25,842 nt of DNA, taken from positions 1-25,842 of IMG/VR virus record IMGVR_UViG_3300017788_000150. One strand, 5' to 3'. Both the position numbers and the translations under genes were made by a program. Of the stretch, positions 22,754 through 25,842 are shown one piece after another (position 1 is the stretch's first letter; each line of letters begins with the position of its first letter). Source of the DNA: a virus. The notes beneath the pieces were generated by a model that saw only the letters and a program-made list of their open reading frames with translations, did not search any database and was not told the origin of the DNA.

Positions 22754-23397
22754 AGACTCTAGATTTATTTCCAGTTACTCTTCATAAATTTTCTAATCCA
22801 GATCCAAGACCATCTGAAGTTATTTCAATTATAGAAAAACACCAACCAACACAAAGAAGTGGTGATTGGTCTCAATGGGAAGAAATGAGAGTACAAACAA
22901 CAGACGGTGTTTTGCATAGGGAACCAAAGTTAAAGTTTTTAATTGATTGGTTTCGTCAATGTTTAAATGAATATCATGAATATTACGGACTGGATTGTGA
23001 TAGATTAGACATTGCTGTCTGTTGGGGAAATAAATCTTCTCCTGGAAGAAAGGCTGCTCATCATGTACATAATCATAATCTTTCATATATCAGTGCTGTC
23101 TATTACATAACTAAAGGATCCCCAACCGTATTCTTAGATCCTCTTGCAAGCAAAGGTGGAACGAATATGGATATTAACTGGTCAAAGAATAGACAAATTG
23201 AAAGAGAAGTTTATCCTGAACCTGGAAGTTTAATCGTGTTTCCATCATGGTTACCACATTGCTCTAGGCCTCATGTGGGAAATGAACCTAGATACACTAT
23301 GAGTTTTAACGCCTTGCCAACTGGAAAAATTCATGCTAACCTATATGGGTTCCCAATGGCACACATTACTCTAGATCAATATGAAACTGACTCCTGA
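22750..23397 (+). CDS. 2OG-Fe(II) oxygenase (TIGR02466-like)
   Basis: The 215-aa product is a double-stranded beta-helix dioxygenase of the type common in cyanophages. Fe(II) ligands are likely in HHVHNHN (H105-H109) and H170 (FPSWLPHCSRPH), with R181 (EPRYTMSFN) binding 2-oxoglutarate. The N-terminal DLFPVTLHKF and the SYISAVYYI strand after the first motif fit the family. The expected middle acidic ligand is not obvious: the first motif reads H-x-H-N-H-N. The substrate is unknown; protein, nucleic acid or small-molecule hydroxylation are all possible. It overlaps both neighbours (4 and 17 bases). Confidence 0.87.
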   Translation: MKTLDLFPVTLHKFSNPDPRPSEVISIIEKHQPTQRSGDWSQWEEMRVQTTDGVLHREPKLKFLIDWFRQCLNEYHEYYGLDCDRLDIAVCWGNKSSPGRKAAHHVHNHNLSYISAVYYITKGSPTVFLDPLASKGGTNMDINWSKNRQIEREVYPEPGSLIVFPSWLPHCSRPHVGNEPRYTMSFNALPTGKIHANLYGFPMAHITLDQYETDS

Positions 23398-24439
23398 AGA
23401 TGCCATTTATGCTGCTGATAAATTCATAACCTATTACAATAAGTTCAATCGTATTGATGACTATCTCCGTTTTGTTAAGAGTAGCAGAATGGAAAATGCT
23501 GGTGGATGTTTGTTCGGTCCTGAGGATGAGATCTTTTCAGAATTCAATATGAGTCCTAGTGACATGAACTTTAAAATTCATGTTGTAGATACTTCGTCAA
23601 AACCATCATCAAAGTATAATCAGAATCTTTATTCCGAGATTCTAACTAAGACTGCATCTAATGCTATTGAGGAAGCAATCCCAGGTAGAACGCATAAGTG
23701 GATTGTAGTTGAAGAGAATACTAAAAAGATTGTTGGTGTAGTCAGGTTTGGTTCTCCAACAATCAACTCGAAACCACGTAATAATTATTTTGGTGAAGTC
23801 CTTCCTCTTGGAGAGATCAACCAAAAGTTTGTTATGGGTTTCAATATTGTTCCAACACAACCATTTGGATACAATTATCTTGGTGGAAAATTACTGGCCC
23901 TACTTGCCTCTTCGAACTTACTGAAGAGACAGTTTGATGAAAAGTATGGTACAGATCTTCAATACTTTGAGACCACTTCTTTGTACGGAACAACCAAGGG
24001 TGTATCTATGTACGATGGATTAAAACCATTTGTCCGTCATATTGGAGATACAGAGAGTGACTTTCTTCCACTCTTTCATGATGATCAATTTCGAGATTTT
24101 TTTTGGTGGTTCAATGAACGTAATGGTGGAGAAAGATTAATCCCCGCAGATAAGTCATCAAAGAAACTGAAGATACAAACAAAGATGATATCTATCATTC
24201 GTTCTTCTCTCGAAGATGATGAGAAACTAAAAGAGTTTAATGACTGCATCACACATGCAAAAACATTGACTGAGAAGAAACGATACTACATCTCTAAGTT
24301 TGGGTATGAACCCGAAGAGGTAATTGAATGGTGGAAGGTCAAGGCAACACGCAGATACGATAAGTTGGTTCAAAGTAACACGCTTAGAACTCAGATTGAA
24401 TTGTGGGAACCTGGAGTTGATTTGGAGATTATTCGATGA
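23381..24439 (+). CDS. DUF4338/DruA-like protein in replisome operon
   Basis: The 352-aa product is not T4-like. Residues 106-125 (KWIVVEENTKKIVGVVRFGS), 147-176 (NQKFVMGFNIVPTQPFGYNY, then LGGKLLALLA) and 185-215 (DEKYGTDLQYFETTSLYGT, then GVSMYDGLKP) reproduce the pattern I remember for DUF4338, the family of DruA from Druantia anti-phage systems: V-G-x-x-x-F-G, F-x-I-x-P, L-x-x-x-L-L-A-L-x-A, Y-G-x-x-x-x-x-x-E-T, G-x-x-Y, I/V-G. The fold looks GNAT-like. The C-terminus (240-352) is basic and helical. It overlaps the oxygenase by 17 bases and gp62 by 4. Assignment is by motif memory only, and a conserved phage protein of unknown function is the fallback. Confidence 0.6.
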   Translation: MKLTPEDAIYAADKFITYYNKFNRIDDYLRFVKSSRMENAGGCLFGPEDEIFSEFNMSPSDMNFKIHVVDTSSKPSSKYNQNLYSEILTKTASNAIEEAIPGRTHKWIVVEENTKKIVGVVRFGSPTINSKPRNNYFGEVLPLGEINQKFVMGFNIVPTQPFGYNYLGGKLLALLASSNLLKRQFDEKYGTDLQYFETTSLYGTTKGVSMYDGLKPFVRHIGDTESDFLPLFHDDQFRDFFWWFNERNGGERLIPADKSSKKLKIQTKMISIIRSSLEDDEKLKEFNDCITHAKTLTEKKRYYISKFGYEPEEVIEWWKVKATRRYDKLVQSNTLRTQIELWEPGVDLEIIR

Positions 24440-24822
24440 AGTATGAACTAAAGCATTATCTCAACTCTATCAATTATGATAAAGTAAATTTAATGGATGC
24501 TGATGAAGAAGCAGTTCGTCAGTATCCTCCTTATATTATCAATCGTTGTCTCTCTGGATTTATGGATACAGTTCTCTATGCAAACGAGATGAACATGGCT
24601 TCGAATTTAGATAGCAAGATGCAATATGACTTTTTTATAAATAGTATTCGTAAGAGAAAACGTTTCTCTCCTTGGTTAAAGAAAGATCCCTTAAAGGACC
24701 TTGAGATCGTCAAGCAATACTATGGATATAGTAATGAAAAAGCAAAGACTGCTCTTGGTTTATTAACCAAAGAACAACTTGAATTCATAAAGTCGAAGCT
24801 TAATGTTGGAGGAAAAAGATGA
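24436..24822 (+). CDS. 62: Clamp loader small subunit (gp62)
   Basis: This is the single small subunit of the gp44/62 clamp loader. The 128-aa product is shorter than T4 gp62 (187 aa). The blocks YPPYIINRCLSGFMDTVLYA, NEMN, MQYDFFINSIRKRKRFSPWL and VKQYYGYSNEKAKTAL match T4-like gp62. Its start overlaps the preceding gene by 4 bases, and its end overlaps regA by 4 bases. In T4 the 44/62 ratio is set by translational coupling of adjacent genes; here gp62 is about 2 kb from gp44. Confidence 0.9.
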   Translation: MKYELKHYLNSINYDKVNLMDADEEAVRQYPPYIINRCLSGFMDTVLYANEMNMASNLDSKMQYDFFINSIRKRKRFSPWLKKDPLKDLEIVKQYYGYSNEKAKTALGLLTKEQLEFIKSKLNVGGKR

Positions 24823-25235
24823 TGGGCACTGAAGTGAAATGGTCTGAAGAAGATATGGTCGAAGTAGTTCTTAGTGAACCAGATGACTTTCTTAAAGTAA
24901 GAGAAACACTGACTAGAATTGGTGTTGCTTCTCGTAAGGAAAAGAAACTATACCAGTCCTGTCATATTCTTCATAAGAAGGGTAAGTATTATATTGTTCA
25001 CTTCAAGGAGCTGTTTGCTCTTGATAGAAAGGATACTAATTTTTCGTTGAATGATGTACAACGCAGAAACCGTATCATTCAATTGCTTTCCGATTGGGGA
25101 TTAGTAACTGTTGTGAAACCAGATAGTATTGTTGATGCAGCACCACTTAATCAAATTAAAGTAATCGCATATAAAGATAAATCTGAATGGACATTAGAAT
25201 CTAAATATAATATTGGTAAGAAAAAAGAAGGATAA
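24819..25235 (+). CDS. regA: Translational repressor RegA
   Basis: This RNA-binding protein represses early mRNAs, including replisome genes, by binding near their start codons. The 138-aa product (T4 122 aa) contains DDFLKVRETLTRIGVAS, LYQSCHILHKKGKYYIVHFK and LLSDWGL, nearly identical in order to T4 RegA. It has a 14-residue N-terminal extension before the usual opening strand. GGAGG (24808-24812) precedes ATG 24819. It directly follows gp62 as in T4. It is the last gene of the early replisome operon; a late promoter starts 1 base after its stop. Confidence 0.96.
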   Translation: MMGTEVKWSEEDMVEVVLSEPDDFLKVRETLTRIGVASRKEKKLYQSCHILHKKGKYYIVHFKELFALDRKDTNFSLNDVQRRNRIIQLLSDWGLVTVVKPDSIVDAAPLNQIKVIAYKDKSEWTLESKYNIGKKKEG

Positions 25236-25243
25236 TATAAATA
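25236..25243 (+). promoter_or_regulatory. Late promoter after regA
   Basis: An exact TATAAATA begins at the base after the regA stop codon and lies 26 bases before the next ATG. It marks the change from early replication genes to late, probably virion-associated, genes. Confidence 0.85.
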
Positions 25244-25269
25244 GAGAGGACATTTCTCACATTGAAGAC

Positions 25270-25644
25270 ATGGCTGACCAAACCAAAAGGGCACAATGTA
25301 TGAGCACAATTGTTAGGATATCAGTTTTGAGTTGGAGTGCTGCATTGCTTACCGCAAGTTATGCAGGGTTGCTTGCTAAGATGGACCCAACCTTTATTGC
25401 TACAGTATTCACTGCTGCAGCTGCTACCTTTGGCGTAGATACCCTCAAGAAGTCTGAAGACAAGAAGGAGGAAGATGCCAAACCCGATTCCCTACCTGCA
25501 GTCACCGCAGTCGAACCCACTCCAGTTGCAGCAGAACCAACTGTCGAACCCATCTTTAATCCCGAACCTGAAGTCGAATCAGTTGCCGTCGAACCAACTG
25601 CTTCCGATACAGAACCCTCCAGATACGAAGATACCACGGTTTGA
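25270..25644 (+). CDS. Small membrane protein with Pro/Glu-rich tail
   Basis: The 124-aa product begins MADQTKRAQCMSTIVRISVL. Residues about 16-35 (ISVLSWSAALLTASYAGLLA) and 39-58 (FIATVFTAAAATFGVDTL) are two hydrophobic helices, consistent with a small inner-membrane protein such as a holin-like or virion membrane protein; this is inference. The tail (about 75-124) is rich in VEPT/EPEVE units encoded by degenerate repeats (GTCGAACCNACT). The start at 25270 is chosen because it follows the late promoter; a start at 25213 would precede that promoter inside regA. The last 170 bases are overlapped out of frame by the next gene. Confidence 0.78.
   Translation: MADQTKRAQCMSTIVRISVLSWSAALLTASYAGLLAKMDPTFIATVFTAAAATFGVDTLKKSEDKKEEDAKPDSLPAVTAVEPTPVAAEPTVEPIFNPEPEVESVAVEPTASDTEPSRYEDTTV
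25465..25471 (+). promoter_or_regulatory. Shine-Dalgarno site for overlapping gene
   Basis: AAGGAGG lies inside the membrane-protein gene, 3 bases before ATG 25475. It is one of the best ribosome sites in the window and decides the start of the overlapping frame. Confidence 0.8.
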
Positions 25645-25842
25645 TCCTCCTGTAGTGCAGCAATTGCAAGTTCCTGTCATGCGGGGACTTGCTTCACCTG
25701 TCTTTAATTATCCAAATACAGCAATTCAATATCCTGTTCTTAGAGTGCCCACTCAACAAGAATTTGATGCGGCCGCAAAAGCAGAGAAAGAAAAGCAAGA
25801 AACAGAAGAAAGAGATAAACCCAGGCAGCTACCAACATCTAC
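25475..25842 (+). CDS. Out-of-frame overlapping gene, probable late structural protein, 3' truncated
   Basis: From ATG 25475 the +1 frame (relative to the gene at 25270) stays open to the window end, at least 122 codons. The first 57 residues are coded entirely within the upstream gene and are P/Q/N/L/S-rich (MPNPIPYLQSPQSNPLQLQQ). Beyond the upstream stop the sequence becomes more protein-like: RFDPPVVQQLQVPVMRGLAS, then PVFNYPNTAIQYPVLRVP, then a helical AAAKAEKEKQETEERDK segment. The strong AAGGAGG site and continuity past the upstream stop support a real gene. The P-V-x-x-x-P-style repeats suggest a virion or baseplate-type protein, but I do not recognise it. Confidence 0.75.
   Translation, partial: MPNPIPYLQSPQSNPLQLQQNQLSNPSLIPNLKSNQLPSNQLLPIQNPPDTKIPRFDPPVVQQLQVPVMRGLASPVFNYPNTAIQYPVLRVPTQQEFDAAAKAEKEKQETEERDKPRQLPTS

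Noticed and set aside
24636-24643. Exact TATAAATA inside gp62
   Set aside because: It encodes F-I-N in a conserved part of gp62, and the next start (regA) is about 175 bases away with no late-class gene between. It could give late regA transcription, but there is no supporting evidence.
25213-25269. Upstream in-frame start extending the late membrane protein by 19 residues
   Set aside because: It would start within regA and upstream of the late promoter, so a transcript from that promoter could not contain it.
25359-25637. 92-aa minus-strand frame rich in S, G, T and V
   Set aside because: It is the complement of the low-complexity Pro/Glu tail region and is explained by the repeat composition.
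1-25842. CRISPR array, integrase, photosynthesis genes (psbA, psbD) or other classic cyanophage auxiliary genes
   Set aside because: None was seen. Apart from the CobS-like ATPase and the oxygenase, no familiar metabolic gene is in this window.

Overview
The window is a single-strand (+), gene-dense stretch of a T4-like myovirus genome. It carries the conserved structural and replication core in the order typical of marine cyanomyoviruses: 17-18-19-20-67-21-22-23-3-uvsY-uvsW-55-47-46 ... 45-44 ... 62-regA. A cyanobacterial host (marine Synechococcus or Prochlorococcus) is the best guess. The reasons are this gene order, a small protein resembling the cyanobacterial DUF3110 family between genes 47 and 46, a CobS-like AAA+ gene of the kind common in cyanomyoviruses, a portal-gene stretch that matches (from memory) the classic cyanophage g20 primer sites, and host-type sigma-70 promoters on early genes. 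No photosynthesis gene lies in the window, so the host is inference.

Layout. (1) 1-10.4 kb, virion assembly: a 5'-truncated thermonuclease-like gene, terminase large subunit, a small zinc-finger protein, tail sheath, tail tube, portal, a 54-aa gp67-like prohead core protein, prohead protease, scaffold and major capsid protein. This region is punctuated by T4-type late promoters (T/G-ATAAATA) and closed by a strong intrinsic terminator after gene 23. (2) 10.4-13.4 kb: a gp3-like tail terminator with its own late promoter, then recombination genes uvsY and uvsW and a small Sm-like-looking protein. (3) 13.4-17.0 kb: late sigma factor gp55 behind a consensus sigma-70 promoter whose -35 lies in a perfect inverted repeat, then gp47, a DUF3110-like protein, gp46 and tRNA-Ala(UGC). 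(4) 17.1-20.4 kb: a two-gene cassette, each gene with its own sigma-70 promoter. One gene is a 706-aa HEXXH metallopeptidase/VWA protein (CobT/DUF2201-like architecture) and the other a MoxR/CobS-type AAA+ ATPase. (5) 20.5-25.2 kb: a tightly overlapping replisome operon (DUF3310-like, gp45, gp44, Sm-like-looking protein, 2OG-Fe(II) oxygenase, DUF4338/DruA-like protein, gp62, RegA). (6) 25.2 kb to the end: a late-promoter-driven membrane protein whose C-terminal coding region is overlapped out of frame by a second, well-initiated gene that runs off the window.

How it fits together: host RNA polymerase would read the TTGACN-N17-TATANT promoters early, making gp55, the 46/47 nuclease, the clamp and clamp loader, and the MoxR-VWA pair. 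gp55, presumably with the gp45 clamp, would then switch transcription to the ATAAATA late promoters in front of sheath, portal, scaffold, capsid, gp3 and the terminal membrane-protein gene. The most noteworthy non-core content is the MoxR-VWA-metallopeptidase cassette with its dyad promoters, the DruA-like gene and Sm-like genes embedded in the replisome operon, the terminal overlapping gene pair, a 75% GC in-frame island in the tail-tube gene, and late promoters lying in inverted repeats.
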